This document shows positions 43,386 to 53,227 of a DNA stretch of 64,000 nucleotides, piece by piece. How positions within the stretch are numbered: the stretch's first letter is position 1; the number at the start of each line of letters is the position of its first letter. The stretch spans positions 377,271 to 441,270 of the forward strand of contig NZ_HG428741.1 of assembly GCF_000380245.2 (NCBI RefSeq), written 5' to 3'. Position numbers and translations under genes: made by a program. The notes beneath the pieces are model-generated. The model was given only the letters and a program-made list of their open reading frames with translations. It was not told the DNA's origin and searched no databases. This DNA comes from Bacillus massiliigorillae (lineage in GTDB: Bacteria > Bacillota > Bacilli > Bacillales > DSM-1321).

Positions 43386-46019
43386 ATGAAACAATTAACA
43401 GGCGCACAGATTCGCCAAATGTATTTAGATTTCTTTAAAGAAAAAGGTCATAGTGTTGAGCCAAGTGCTTCTCTTGTGCCACATGATGACCCAACATTAT
43501 TATGGATTAACTCAGGTGTAGCAACATTGAAGAAATATTTTGATGGTCGTGTTATTCCTACTAACCCTCGTATTACAAACGCTCAAAAATCAATTCGTAC
43601 AAATGATATTGAAAACGTTGGTAAAACAGCAAGACACCATACTTTCTTCGAAATGCTAGGTAACTTCTCAATTGGTGACTACTTTAAAGAGGAAGCAATT
43701 CTTTGGGCTTGGGAATTCCTTACAGATGAAAAGTGGATTGGTTTTGATCCAGAAAAACTAGCTGTAACAATTCACCCTGAAGATGATGAAGCATTTGAAA
43801 TTTGGAATAAGAAAGTGGGCATTCCAGAAGAAAGAATCATTCGTCTAGAAGAAAACTTCTGGGATATTGGTGAAGGTCCAAGTGGTCCAAATACGGAAAT
43901 CTTCTACGATCGTGGACCTGAATACGGTGATGACCCTAACGATCCAGAATTATACCCAGGTGGGGAAAATGAGCGTCATTTAGAAGTATGGAATTTAGTA
44001 TTCTCACAATTCAATCATAATCCAGATGGAACATATACTCCACTTCCAAAGAAAAATATTGATACAGGTATGGGTCTAGAGCGTATGGCTTCTGTTGTTC
44101 AAGATGTACCTACAAACTTTGATACAGACCTATTCATGCCAATCATCCATGCAACTGAAGAAATCTCAGGTGCAAAATACCGTGAAAATGCTGAAGCAGA
44201 TACAGCGTTTAAAGTAATCGCTGACCACATTCGTACTGTAACATTTGCTGTTGGTGATGGAGCGCTTCCATCAAATGAAGGTCGTGGATACGTATTACGC
44301 CGTCTATTACGTCGAGCGGTACGCTACGCAAAACAAATTGGTATTCATAAACCATTTATGTTTGAATTAGTACCAGTAGTAGGCGAAATTATGAAAGATT
44401 TCTACCCAGAAGTACTAGAGAAAAAAGACTTCATTGCAAAAGTAGTGAAAAACGAAGAAGAACGTTTCCACGAAACTTTACATGATGGCTTACAAATCTT
44501 AAGTGAAGTTATTAAGAAAGAAAAAGCCAAAGGTAGCAATACAATCTCTGGTAAGGATATTTTCCGTTTATACGATACGTACGGATTCCCTGTAGAATTA
44601 ACAGAAGAGTACGCAGAAGAAGAAGGTATGAATGTTGACCATGCTGGCTTTGAAAAAGAAATGGAAGAACAACGTGAACGCGCTCGTGCAGCTCGTCAAG
44701 ATGTAGATTCAATGCAAGTTCAAGGCGGCGTACTTGGTGATATTAAAGATGCTAGTGAGTTCGTAGGATATTCTCAATTAGAAGCAGAAGGTACAGTAAT
44801 CGCTATCGTTAAAGACGGTGAAAAACTAGCTGAAGCACATGAGGGTGAAGAAGTTCAAGTGATTTTAAGTACAACTCCGTTCTATGCTGAGAGCGGCGGT
44901 CAAATCGCAGACCTTGGTTTCATGACAAGTGAAGATGTGAAGGCAAACGTACTTGATGTTCAAAAAGCACCAAACGGACAAAACCTGCATAGAGTGAAAG
45001 TGGAAAGCGGAACGTTAAAAGAAGGCTCTACAGTTATCTCAATTGTAGATAAAGATAATCGTAGTCACATTACGAAGAACCACACAGCGACTCACCTTTT
45101 ACACCAAGCGTTAAAAGATGTTTTAGGTGTTCACGTAAACCAAGCTGGTTCTCTTGTACAAAAAGATCGTCTACGTTTTGACTTCTCTCACTTTGGTCAA
45201 GTGCAACCTGATGAGCTAGAGAAAATTGAGCAAATCGTAAACGAAAAGATTTGGGAAAGCATGCCTGTAGTTATCGAAAGCAAAAAAATCGATGAAGCAA
45301 AAGCAATGGGTGCAATGGCACTATTCGGAGAAAAATATGGTGATGTAGTTCGCGTTGTTCAAGTATCTGATTACAGCATTGAGCTATGTGGTGGTTGCCA
45401 TGTTGAGAACACAGCAACAATCGGCGTATTCAAAATCGTTTCTGAAAGTGGAATCGGAGCAGGAACTCGTCGTATTGAAGCAGTAACTGGTGCTGCAGCA
45501 TATAAACAAATGAATGATCAAATCAATATTTTAAAAGAAGCTGCAACAGAATTAAAAACAAACATGAAAGATGTACCTTCTCGTGTTGAATCATTATTAG
45601 CAGAGCTAAAAGAAGCTCATCGTGAAAATGAGTCACTAAAAACGAAATTAGGTAACATTGAAGCTGGTAACCTTATTTCTTCTGTACAACAAATTAATGG
45701 TGTAAATGTATTAGCAGCTAAAGTACAAGCTACTGATATGAATAATTTACGTACAATGGCTGATGAGCTTAAGCAAAAAATCGAATCTGGTGTCATTGTA
45801 TTAGCATCTGTACAAGGTGAAAAAGTAAATATCATTGCAGCAGTAACAAGCGACTTAATTCCACAAGGCTACCATGCTGGTAAAGTAATTAAAGAAGTAG
45901 CTACTCGTTGCGGCGGTGGCGGTGGCGGTCGTCCAGATATGGCACAAGCTGGCGGAAAAAATCCAAATGAAGTAGATTCTGCGCTTAAATTTGTAGAAGA
46001 ATGGGTAAAATCAATTTAA
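43386..46019 (+). CDS. alaS: Alanyl-tRNA synthetase
   Basis: This 877-residue enzyme begins MKQLTGAQIRQMYLDFFKEK, with the class II aminoacylation core (NSGVATLKKYFDGRV, ARHHTFFEMLGNFSIGDYFK). The tRNA-recognition domain follows, then the editing domain with HTATHLLHQAL and the zinc-binding CGGCHV (near 660), and the C-terminal C-Ala domain with GGGGGGRPDMAQAGG. The length equals Bacillus orthologues. AAGGAGG precedes ATG 43386. It is expressed from the T-box leader. Confidence 0.97.
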   Translation: MKQLTGAQIRQMYLDFFKEKGHSVEPSASLVPHDDPTLLWINSGVATLKKYFDGRVIPTNPRITNAQKSIRTNDIENVGKTARHHTFFEMLGNFSIGDYFKEEAILWAWEFLTDEKWIGFDPEKLAVTIHPEDDEAFEIWNKKVGIPEERIIRLEENFWDIGEGPSGPNTEIFYDRGPEYGDDPNDPELYPGGENERHLEVWNLVFSQFNHNPDGTYTPLPKKNIDTGMGLERMASVVQDVPTNFDTDLFMPIIHATEEISGAKYRENAEADTAFKVIADHIRTVTFAVGDGALPSNEGRGYVLRRLLRRAVRYAKQIGIHKPFMFELVPVVGEIMKDFYPEVLEKKDFIAKVVKNEEERFHETLHDGLQILSEVIKKEKAKGSNTISGKDIFRLYDTYGFPVELTEEYAEEEGMNVDHAGFEKEMEEQRERARAARQDVDSMQVQGGVLGDIKDASEFVGYSQLEAEGTVIAIVKDGEKLAEAHEGEEVQVILSTTPFYAESGGQIADLGFMTSEDVKANVLDVQKAPNGQNLHRVKVESGTLKEGSTVISIVDKDNRSHITKNHTATHLLHQALKDVLGVHVNQAGSLVQKDRLRFDFSHFGQVQPDELEKIEQIVNEKIWESMPVVIESKKIDEAKAMGAMALFGEKYGDVVRVVQVSDYSIELCGGCHVENTATIGVFKIVSESGIGAGTRRIEAVTGAAAYKQMNDQINILKEAATELKTNMKDVPSRVESLLAELKEAHRENESLKTKLGNIEAGNLISSVQQINGVNVLAAKVQATDMNNLRTMADELKQKIESGVIVLASVQGEKVNIIAAVTSDLIPQGYHAGKVIKEVATRCGGGGGGRPDMAQAGGKNPNEVDSALKFVEEWVKSI

Positions 46020-46103
46020 ATACGTAAATTATTAGTGTACAATAAATTTAATAATCTTATGAGCTTTTTACTAGAAGGGCTCGGAAGAAGCGAGGTGTTC
46101 CAA

Positions 46104-46373
46104 ATGAGTTCCTTTGATAAAACGATGCAGTTTCATTTTCAAGAAGAACCATTTGAAAGAGATGTTCAAGAAGTTTTGATGCAAGTGTATAGTGCGCTGC
46201 AAGAGAAAGGATATAATCCGATTAATCAAATTGTTGGCTACTTGTTATCTGGTGATCCAGCCTATATTCCTAGACATCAAGACGCAAGAAACATTATCCG
46301 AAAGCTTGAAAGAGATGAGATTATTGAAGAGCTAGTAAAATCTTATTTAAAGCATAATCGTGGTGACAAGTAA
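46104..46373 (+). CDS. IreB-family regulatory phosphoprotein (YrzL-like)
   Basis: This 89-residue protein begins MSSFDKTMQFHFQEEP and contains NPINQIVGYLLSGDPAYIPRH, the UPF0297/IreB signature. In Enterococcus faecalis IreB is phosphorylated by the PASTA kinase IreK and influences cephalosporin resistance; the role in Bacillus is unclear. ATG 46104 follows GCGAGGTG; the earlier start 46035 would add residues absent from the family. It is followed by ruvX with a two-base gap in the conserved alaS-ireB-ruvX-DUF1292 order. Confidence 0.92.
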   Translation: MSSFDKTMQFHFQEEPFERDVQEVLMQVYSALQEKGYNPINQIVGYLLSGDPAYIPRHQDARNIIRKLERDEIIEELVKSYLKHNRGDK

Positions 46374-46375
46374 TA

Positions 46376-46795
46376 ATGCGTAGTATGGGTTTAGATGTTG
46401 GCTCTAAAACAATTGGGGTCGCTATAAGTGATGCGATGGGCTGGACGGCTCAAGGCATCGAAACAATTAAAATTAATGAGGCAGTACAAGATTTCGGCTA
46501 TAAAAGATTAAAAGAACTAATCAAAGAGTATGAAGTCACACAGGTAGTCGTAGGATTACCTAAAAATATGAATGGTACAATTGGACCGCGCGGAGAAATC
46601 TGCCAAGAGTTCGCAAAAACTATTGAAAAGAAATTTAAAGTTCCAGTAGTATTATGGGATGAGCGCCTAACAACGATGGCTGCAGAGCGCGTTTTATTAG
46701 AGGCTGATGTAAGCCGAGGAAAACGCAAGAAAGTAATCGATAAGATGGCGGCAATCATGATTTTACAAGGATATTTGGACAGTCGAAATAACTAA
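46376..46795 (+). CDS. ruvX: Holliday junction resolvase-like protein RuvX (YrrK/YqgF)
   Basis: This 139-residue RNase H-fold protein begins MRSMGLDVGSKTIGVAISD and contains VVGLPKNMNGTIGPRGE, VVLWDERLTTMAAERVL and KKVIDKMAAIMILQGYLD. Family members are implicated in 16S rRNA 5'-end maturation and resemble RuvC resolvases; catalytic Asp, Glu and Asp are in the three motifs. It starts two bases after the ireB-like stop, suggesting translational coupling. Confidence 0.93.
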   Translation: MRSMGLDVGSKTIGVAISDAMGWTAQGIETIKINEAVQDFGYKRLKELIKEYEVTQVVVGLPKNMNGTIGPRGEICQEFAKTIEKKFKVPVVLWDERLTTMAAERVLLEADVSRGKRKKVIDKMAAIMILQGYLDSRNN

Positions 46796-46810
46796 CAGAG
46801 GTGCAAACAA

Positions 46811-47125
46811 ATGAGCAACAATAAATACAATAAAGTGAACGAACAAATTACAATTATTGATGAGCAAGGTAACGAACAGCTTCATCAAACATTATTCTCT
46901 TTCTACTGTGATGAATTTGATAGAACATACATCTTATACTATCCAATTGGTGAAGAAGAAGATGAGAATGGTGAAATCATGGTTCATGCATCGGTTCTAC
47001 TTGAGAGTGATGATGAAGATGCTCGTGAAGCTGGTTTACAACCAATCGAAACAGATGCTGAGTGGGATATTGTTGAAGAAGTATATAACACTTTCATGAT
47101 TGAGAACGAAGAAGACGAAGAATAG
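46811..47125 (+). CDS. DUF1292 protein (YrzB-like)
   Basis: This 104-residue very acidic protein contains ITIIDEQGNEQLHQTLFSF, then YYPIGEEEDENGEIMVHAS and a C-terminal EEVYNTFMIENEEDEE tail, fitting DUF1292. It is regularly found after ruvX in Firmicutes. No function is assigned. The unit is closed by a terminator. Confidence 0.88.
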   Translation: MSNNKYNKVNEQITIIDEQGNEQLHQTLFSFYCDEFDRTYILYYPIGEEEDENGEIMVHASVLLESDDEDAREAGLQPIETDAEWDIVEEVYNTFMIENEEDEE

Positions 47126-47135
47126 AATGATTTCA

Positions 47136-47186
47136 AAAGGGTTGTTCGAAAAGTGGTTGAATACCGCTTATCGAACAACCTTTTTT
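47136..47186 (+). terminator. alaS-yrzB unit terminator
   Basis: AAGGGTTGTTCGA pairs with TCGAACAACCTT; the inner part AAGTGGTT/ACCGCTT also pairs. Ts follow. Confidence 0.9.
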
Positions 47187-47315
47187 ACTTTTACTAAGCT
47201 TGTTGTAGGTGCGTCTATCTTAATCTCTTTACTACAATTCCCATTGATAGGGTTTTGATGCTTGCATAGAATATAGTTGTACATATGTGTAAAAAATGGT
47301 TTTGGAGGTAGTGTT

Positions 47316-47972
47316 TTGATTAAAGCGGTCATTTTTGATATGGATGGATTAATGTTCGATAGTGAATCGTTAGGATTGCGATTAATCGAGGAAGTAATGA
47401 ATGATTATCCTTATGAATATGATAAAGATTTAAATAAAAGAATTATTGGTATGAACAGAGAATTAGCTAGAAAAGAATATTGTCAAATATATGATGAAGA
47501 CTTTCCTTATGATGAGTTTATGTTGAAGAAGCGTGAAAAGACAATGAAGTATTATGAAGACTACGATGTGCCAAAGAAGGCTGGTTTAGTTGAATTATTA
47601 TCTTATCTTAAAAAGGAAAATGTTTTAGTTGGATTAGCAACATCAACATATCGTGAGGAAGCGGAATATATGTTAAAAAAGGCGGGTGTACTTCAGTTCT
47701 TTGACAAGACTGTTTATGGAGATGAAGTAGAGCACTCGAAGCCGCATCCAGAAATTTATGAGCAAGCGCTTTTAAAATTACGAGTGCAACCATCTGAAGC
47801 GATTGTATTAGAAGATAGTGAAAACGGTTTGCGAGCTGCTCAAGCTGCAGGTATCGAAACGGTATTTGTGAAAGATTTAGTTACTCCTTGCTCTACAGTT
47901 CTGCAGGCTGTTACACATGAAGTAAAGACGTTGCATGATATTATATCCTTAATTCAAAATCAAGAAAAATAG
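47316..47972 (+). CDS. HAD-superfamily hydrolase (beta-phosphoglucomutase-like)
   Basis: This 218-residue HAD subfamily IA protein has motif I FDMDGLMFDSE (residues 7-17), motif II ATSTYREEAEY, and motifs III/IV HSKPHPEIYEQALLKL with VLEDSENGLRAAQAAG. The alpha-helical cap between motifs I and II is of phosphoglucomutase/phosphatase type. The substrate is unknown. TTG 47316 (MIKAVIFDMDG) follows GGAGG and matches family starts; the upstream ATG adds an atypical extension. It is monocistronic. Confidence 0.85.
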   Translation: MIKAVIFDMDGLMFDSESLGLRLIEEVMNDYPYEYDKDLNKRIIGMNRELARKEYCQIYDEDFPYDEFMLKKREKTMKYYEDYDVPKKAGLVELLSYLKKENVLVGLATSTYREEAEYMLKKAGVLQFFDKTVYGDEVEHSKPHPEIYEQALLKLRVQPSEAIVLEDSENGLRAAQAAGIETVFVKDLVTPCSTVLQAVTHEVKTLHDIISLIQNQEK

Positions 47973-48010
47973 ACGAAGTAATGTAATCATGTCATCCACA
48001 AAAAGCGTTG

Positions 48011-48048
48011 AAAAAGAATCACAAAATGATAAGGTGGTTCTTTTTTTG
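48011..48048 (+). terminator. HAD gene terminator
   Basis: AAAAAGAATCAC pairs with GTGGTTCTTTTT (one G-T pair), followed by Ts. Confidence 0.8.
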
Positions 48049-48223
48049 TGAGTACAGAGTACTTCATGGAAGTAACCTTTGCCGAAAAAAATGTAGAATG
48101 CTGTGTAATTTTGTATGATTTTTAGTATAATGTTGAAGTGATTGGAACGAAGGGAGTCAAATCGACATTATCAATTAATTCGAGAATAAAGACTGTTACC
48201 TTTGTATTCTAGGGGGAACGTTA

Positions 48224-49354
48224 ATGGATGAAAAGCATTCGAAAAAGGAAATAATGATGGAAAAGCTGGTTGAAAGGCAGGATGAGGCAAAAACAGTGAG
48301 AAAAATAGTGATGATTACTGCGATCTCAATTTTTGTACTAATATTGGTTGTTGGAATTGGTTTATTCTTCTATATAAACTCCGCATTAAAACCGGTAGAT
48401 CCGGATAATAAAACGGTCAAGCAAGTTGAAATTCCTATCGGTTCAGGAACATCAACCATTTCTCAGATTTTAGAAGATCATGAGATTATAAAAAATGCAC
48501 GTGTATTTAAGTATTATATTAAATTTAAAAATGAATCTGATTTCCAAGCTGGTAACTATGAGTTATCTCAATCAATGACGTTTGATGAAATCATTAAAAC
48601 AATTCAGTCAGGTAAGCTTGTTCATGAAGCAAAAATAAAAATACTAATACCTGAAGGAAAGCAGCTTGAAGAAATTGCTAAAATTATTGCTGATAAGACA
48701 AATCAAGATGAAAAATTTGTTTTTAATGAATTGAATAATAAAGAGTTCATTAAGAAAATGCAAGCGAAATTCCCAGAGCTTCTTACTGCAGATATTTGGG
48801 GTAAAGATATTAAATATCCTTTAGAAGGATACTTATATCCGGCAACTTATGAGTATACAGAAGAAAAACCTTCAGTAGAAACAATCGTGACAGATATGAT
48901 TAAGAAAACAGAATCTGTTTTAGTAAAATATCACGACCAAATGCAAGTGAAGAAAATGTCTACTCATAAGCTTTTAACGATGGCTTCATTGATTGAAGAA
49001 GAAGCTACATCGCAAACAGACCGTAGTAAGATTTCATCAGTTTTTTATAATCGTATGAAAGTCGGCATGCCATTACAAACGGATCCAACTGTTCTGTATG
49101 CAAAAGGGGAACATAAGGACCGAGTATTATTGAAGGACTTAAAAATAGAAGATCCATATAATACGTATGTGAATAAAGGTTTAACACCTGGTCCAATTGC
49201 CAATGCTGGTGAAACATCTATCCAAGCGGCATTAGAGCCTGCTAATACAGATTATTTATATTTCTTAGCTAATAAAAACGGTGATGTGTTCTATGCTAAA
49301 ACATTCGAAGAGCATAAGAAATTAAAAGCGGAGCATATAACAGATAAAAAATAA
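48224..49354 (+). CDS. mltG: Endolytic transglycosylase MltG (YrrL)
   Basis: This 376-residue single-pass membrane protein has a cytoplasmic N-terminus, a helix near 27-49 (IVMITAISIFVLILVVGIGL), a LysM-like subdomain and the YceG/MltG catalytic domain. The catalytic Glu is in LTMASLIEEEATSQ near 260 and the signature GMPLQTDPTVLYA follows. The enzyme cleaves nascent glycan strands at the membrane, terminating peptidoglycan polymerisation. GGGGGA precedes ATG 48224. It has its own terminator. Confidence 0.93.
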   Translation: MDEKHSKKEIMMEKLVERQDEAKTVRKIVMITAISIFVLILVVGIGLFFYINSALKPVDPDNKTVKQVEIPIGSGTSTISQILEDHEIIKNARVFKYYIKFKNESDFQAGNYELSQSMTFDEIIKTIQSGKLVHEAKIKILIPEGKQLEEIAKIIADKTNQDEKFVFNELNNKEFIKKMQAKFPELLTADIWGKDIKYPLEGYLYPATYEYTEEKPSVETIVTDMIKKTESVLVKYHDQMQVKKMSTHKLLTMASLIEEEATSQTDRSKISSVFYNRMKVGMPLQTDPTVLYAKGEHKDRVLLKDLKIEDPYNTYVNKGLTPGPIANAGETSIQAALEPANTDYLYFLANKNGDVFYAKTFEEHKKLKAEHITDKK

Positions 49355-49439
49355 TCTAAAACGTCTATTTCCCTTTTCCAGTATGAGTATGTTACAATAA
49401 TAAAAGTTTGTCTTGTACAGAGATAGCTTATGACTTTTC

Positions 49440-49461
49440 CTCGGCCTATGCCGAGTTTTTT
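49440..49461 (+). terminator. mltG terminator
   Basis: CTCGGC-CTAT-GCCGAG followed by six Ts. Confidence 0.88.
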
Positions 49462-49546
49462 CTTGGTTTATAGACATATAACTCATTTACAATGAATATC
49501 GAGGCTTATACTATATACGAAAATTACACAATAGGAAGGAGCTGTT

Positions 49547-50194
49547 ATGATGAGTACAACCATTAATGAGTATCTTGTTAATCTTACACCTTCTAGAAAT
49601 GAATTATTTACGAAGATGGAGCAATATGCGGAGGAGAATCATGTTCCGATTATGGATTTGATTGGTATCGAAGCATTGCTGCAACTGTTTAGAATTCATA
49701 ATCCATCTTCTATATTGGAAATTGGAAGTGCGATTGGATATTCATCACTGAGAATGTCAGATGCCCTTCCTAATGCAAAGATTGTTACATTAGAAAGACA
49801 TCCAGAACGTATTCGTATGGCACGAACTTTTATAAAAGAAGCAGGTAAGGAAAATATCGTTACGTTGCTTGAAGGTGATGCATTGGAACTAGCTCCAAGT
49901 GCAGAGGAATATGGTCCATTTGATGTTATTTTTATCGATGCAGCTAAAGGACAGTATGTGAAGTTCTTTGAATTATATTCACCACTTTTACGTGAGGGTG
50001 GTATCATTGTTTCGGATAACGTCCTATATAAAGGGCAAGTTATTGTTCCTGAAGAAACTATATCTCATCGTAGAGCAAGAGCATTAATTCGTAAAATTAA
50101 GAATTACAATAGCTGGTTAATGAATCATGCTGATTATCATACCGTTATTTTGCCAATTGGCGATGGGATGGCAATTTCTAAGAAAAAAGCTTAA
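49547..50194 (+). CDS. trmR: tRNA 5-hydroxyuridine methyltransferase TrmR (YrrM)
   Basis: This 215-residue class I SAM methyltransferase of the O-methyltransferase family 3 has motif I ILEIGSAIGYSSLRM near residue 58, acidic VTLERHPERI, DALELAP, and the metal/substrate loop DVIFIDAAKGQYVKF. Its B. subtilis orthologue methylates 5-hydroxyuridine 34 to 5-methoxyuridine. The two U32-family proteins encoded next are the hydroxylation factors of the same pathway, which strengthens the assignment. AAGGAG precedes the ATGATG start; either ATG is possible. Confidence 0.9.
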   Translation: MMSTTINEYLVNLTPSRNELFTKMEQYAEENHVPIMDLIGIEALLQLFRIHNPSSILEIGSAIGYSSLRMSDALPNAKIVTLERHPERIRMARTFIKEAGKENIVTLLEGDALELAPSAEEYGPFDVIFIDAAKGQYVKFFELYSPLLREGGIIVSDNVLYKGQVIVPEETISHRRARALIRKIKNYNSWLMNHADYHTVILPIGDGMAISKKKA

Positions 50195-50273
50195 TTTGCT
50201 TGAGTTAGATTAAGAAGGACCTATTTCGGTTCTTCTTTATATATAATTTTTATTTAATAAAGAGGTGGATAAG

Positions 50274-51203
50274 ATGAAAACACCAGAATTATTAGTAACT
50301 CCAACGAGTGTTGCTGATATTTTGCCTTTAATTGAGGCAGGAGCAGATGCTTTCGTTGTGGGTGAACAGCGATATGGTTTACGTCTTGCTGGCGAGTTTT
50401 CACGTGAAGATGTAGTACAAGCTATTGAGCTTGCTCATCAACATGGTAAAAAAGTCTATGTTGCGATGAATGCAATCTTCCATAACAATTTAGTCGATGA
50501 GTTACCAGACTATGTTGCTTTTGTGAAAGATGCGGGAGCAGATGCAATTATCTTTGGTGACCCAGCAGTGCTAATGGTTGCAAGAGAAGTAGCTCCTGAA
50601 ATGAAGCTTCATTGGAATACAGAAACGACAGCTACTAACTGGTACACATGTAATTATTGGGGAAGTAAAGGCGCAAAACGTGCTGTTCTAGCTCGTGAAA
50701 TTAACATGGATGCTATTGTTGAAATGAAGGAAAATGCTGAGGTTGAGTTAGAAGTACAAGTTCATGGGATGACTTGTATGTTCCAGTCTCGTCGTACATT
50801 AATTGGAAACTATTATGAGTATCAAGGAAAAGCTCTAGCGATTGAAAATCGTCAAGAGAATAAGAATATGTTCTTACATGACCCTGAGCGTAATAATAAG
50901 TATCCAATCTTTGAAGATTTCAACGGAACTCACATTATGAGTCCAAACGATATTTGTATTATCGATGAGTTACAAGAAATGATTGAGGCAGGTATTGATA
51001 GCTTTAAGATTGATGGGATTTTAAAAGACCAACAATATTTAGTAGCTGTAACAAAGCTTTATAGAAAAGCAATCGATACATGTGTAGAAGATACTGATGC
51101 TTATGATGATATGAAAGATGGCTTATTAGAAGAAGCAGAAAGCTTACAGCCAGCGAATCGTAAATTAGATACAGGATTTTTCTTTAAAGAAACAGTTTAT
51201 TAA
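50274..51203 (+). CDS. trhP1: Peptidase U32-family tRNA hydroxylation protein TrhP1 (YrrN)
   Basis: This 309-residue U32-family protein has N-terminal LLVTPTSVADILPLIEAGAD, then TETTATNWYTCNYWG and VQVHGMTCMFQSRRTLIGN (conserved Cys). From published work on B. subtilis YrrN/YrrO and E. coli TrhP, such pairs are needed for prephenate-dependent 5-hydroxylation of U34. ATG 50274 follows GAGGTGG; the GTG at 50265 is inside that site. It is followed by its paralogue with a 31-base gap. Confidence 0.9.
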   Translation: MKTPELLVTPTSVADILPLIEAGADAFVVGEQRYGLRLAGEFSREDVVQAIELAHQHGKKVYVAMNAIFHNNLVDELPDYVAFVKDAGADAIIFGDPAVLMVAREVAPEMKLHWNTETTATNWYTCNYWGSKGAKRAVLAREINMDAIVEMKENAEVELEVQVHGMTCMFQSRRTLIGNYYEYQGKALAIENRQENKNMFLHDPERNNKYPIFEDFNGTHIMSPNDICIIDELQEMIEAGIDSFKIDGILKDQQYLVAVTKLYRKAIDTCVEDTDAYDDMKDGLLEEAESLQPANRKLDTGFFFKETVY

Positions 51204-51234
51204 TGAAATGAATAAATGAAATGGAGGAATAGCC

Positions 51235-52503
51235 TTGAAAGCTATTACTGATAAAATTTCAAAGATTATCGATGGAAAACGAGTAATCGTGAAAAAGCCT
51301 GAGCTTTTAGCTCCAGCAGGAAACTTAGAAAAGTTGAAAATTGCCGTTCGGTATGGAGCAGATGCTGTATACATTGGTGGACAAGAATATGGATTGCGTT
51401 CGAACGCTGGTAACTTTACATTTGAAGAAATGAAAGAAGGCGTAGAATTTGCAAAGCTTTATGGTGCAAAAATATATGTAACAACCAACATATATGCACA
51501 TAATGAAAATATTGATGGCTTGGAAGAATATTTAAAGGGGCTTCAAGAAACAGGTATCACAGGAATTATTGTAGCTGATCCGTTAATTATTGAAACTTGC
51601 CGTAGAGTAGCACCGAATGTAGAAGTGCATTTAAGCACACAGCAATCACTTTCTAACTGGAAAGCTGTTGAGTTTTGGAAAGAAGCGGGTATGCACCGTG
51701 TTGTATTAGCACGTGAAGCAAGTGCTGATGATATCCGTGAAATGAAAGAGAAAATCGATATTGAAATTGAAACATTTATCCACGGTGCTATGTGCATTGC
51801 TTACTCTGGAAGATGTACTCTTTCAAACCATATGACAGCACGCGATTCAAATCGTGGGGGTTGCTGTCAATCATGCCGTTGGGATTATGATTTATATGAA
51901 AATACGGCTGAAGGTGAAAAAGCGCTGTTCAATGAAGATGATGAGCATTTCGCAATGAGTCCGAAAGATTTAAAGCTAGTTGAATCGATTCCACAAATGA
52001 TTGAGCTTGGTATTGACTCTTTAAAAATTGAAGGACGTATGAAGTCTATTCATTATATTGCAACAGTTGTAAGTGTGTATCGCAAAGTAATTGATGCATA
52101 TTGCGCTGATCCAGAAAACTTTGTTATACAAAAAGAGTGGTTAGAAGAACTTGATAAATGTGCCAACCGTGATACTGCTCCTGCGTTCTTTGAAGGGGTC
52201 CCAGGGTATAAGGAGCAGATGTTTGGAAATCATAGCAAGAAGACGACTTTTGAGTTTGTAGGCATGGTTCTTGATTACGACAAAGAAACAGAAATGGTTA
52301 CTTTACAACAAAGAAACTATTTCAAACCGGGCGATGAGGTAGAATTTTTCGGACCAGAGATTGATAACTTCACATATAAAATTGATAAAATCTGGGATGA
52401 AAAAGGAAATGAACTAGATGCAGCGCGTCATCCATTACAAATTGTGAAATTTAAGATGACGACACCAGTTCATCCATTCAACATGATGCGGAAGGAGAAC
52501 TAA
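51235..52503 (+). CDS. trhP2: Peptidase U32-family tRNA hydroxylation protein TrhP2 (YrrO)
   Basis: This 422-residue U32-family protein is longer than its neighbour by a C-terminal beta-barrel domain (from about 330, KKTTFEFVGMVLDYDKETEM). Family signature: ETFIHGAMCIAYSGRCTLSN, then RGGCCQSCRWDYDL, giving a cluster of Cys likely to bind an iron-sulfur centre. TTG 51235 follows GGAGG. It works with TrhP1 to form ho5U34, the substrate of TrmR. It ends three bases before udk. Confidence 0.92.
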   Translation: MKAITDKISKIIDGKRVIVKKPELLAPAGNLEKLKIAVRYGADAVYIGGQEYGLRSNAGNFTFEEMKEGVEFAKLYGAKIYVTTNIYAHNENIDGLEEYLKGLQETGITGIIVADPLIIETCRRVAPNVEVHLSTQQSLSNWKAVEFWKEAGMHRVVLAREASADDIREMKEKIDIEIETFIHGAMCIAYSGRCTLSNHMTARDSNRGGCCQSCRWDYDLYENTAEGEKALFNEDDEHFAMSPKDLKLVESIPQMIELGIDSLKIEGRMKSIHYIATVVSVYRKVIDAYCADPENFVIQKEWLEELDKCANRDTAPAFFEGVPGYKEQMFGNHSKKTTFEFVGMVLDYDKETEMVTLQQRNYFKPGDEVEFFGPEIDNFTYKIDKIWDEKGNELDAARHPLQIVKFKMTTPVHPFNMMRKEN

Positions 52504-52506
52504 TTT

Positions 52507-53142
52507 ATGAAACAAAAGCCGATCGTCATAGGAGTTGCGGGAGGTTCAGGCTCTGGAAAAACAAGTGTTACAAGAGCAATTATTGAAAGCTTTACAGGCC
52601 GTTCTATTTTAATGCTGGAGCAAGATTATTATTATAAGGATCAAAGTCATTTACCTTTTGAGGAAAGATTAAAGACGAACTATGATCATCCATTTGCATT
52701 TGACAATGATTTGTTAGTGCAACATATTAATAAGCTTTTAAATTACGAAAGCATTGAAAAGCCTGTATATGATTATGCTCTTCATACTCGTTCGAAAGAA
52801 GTTATTGAAGTAGAACCGAAAGATGTAATTATTCTAGAAGGGATTCTTATTCTAGAAGATGAAGGACTTCGCAACCTTATGGACATGAAGCTATTTGTGG
52901 ATACTGATGCAGATATTCGCATTCTTCGTCGATTAGTAAGAGATATTCAAGAAAGAGGTCGTACATTAGAATCTGTTATTGATCAGTATGTGACAGCTGT
53001 ACGTCCTATGCATAATGAATTCATTGAGCCAAGTAAGAAATATGCAGATATTATTATCCCTGAAGGCGGACAAAATCATGTTGCGATTGATTTAATGGTA
53101 ACAAAAATTAAAACAATCCTTGAACAAAAGACAATTTTGTAA
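52507..53142 (+). CDS. udk: Uridine kinase
   Basis: This 211-residue P-loop kinase phosphorylates uridine and cytidine with ATP or GTP (pyrimidine salvage). Walker A is GVAGGSGSGKTSVTRA at residue 8. LEQDYYYKDQSHLPFEER and NYDHPFAFD are the nucleoside-binding region, and DVIILEGILIL is Walker B. The ribosome binding site AGGAG lies in the end of trhP2, so translation is coupled. Confidence 0.96.
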   Translation: MKQKPIVIGVAGGSGSGKTSVTRAIIESFTGRSILMLEQDYYYKDQSHLPFEERLKTNYDHPFAFDNDLLVQHINKLLNYESIEKPVYDYALHTRSKEVIEVEPKDVIILEGILILEDEGLRNLMDMKLFVDTDADIRILRRLVRDIQERGRTLESVIDQYVTAVRPMHNEFIEPSKKYADIIIPEGGQNHVAIDLMVTKIKTILEQKTIL

Positions 53143-53227
53143 TAACATGACTTGTATAATGTATATATTAATTACAGGATGATTATGGTAATTGAGTTAT
53201 TGTGTGTCATTCTATCAAGAGTAAAAA

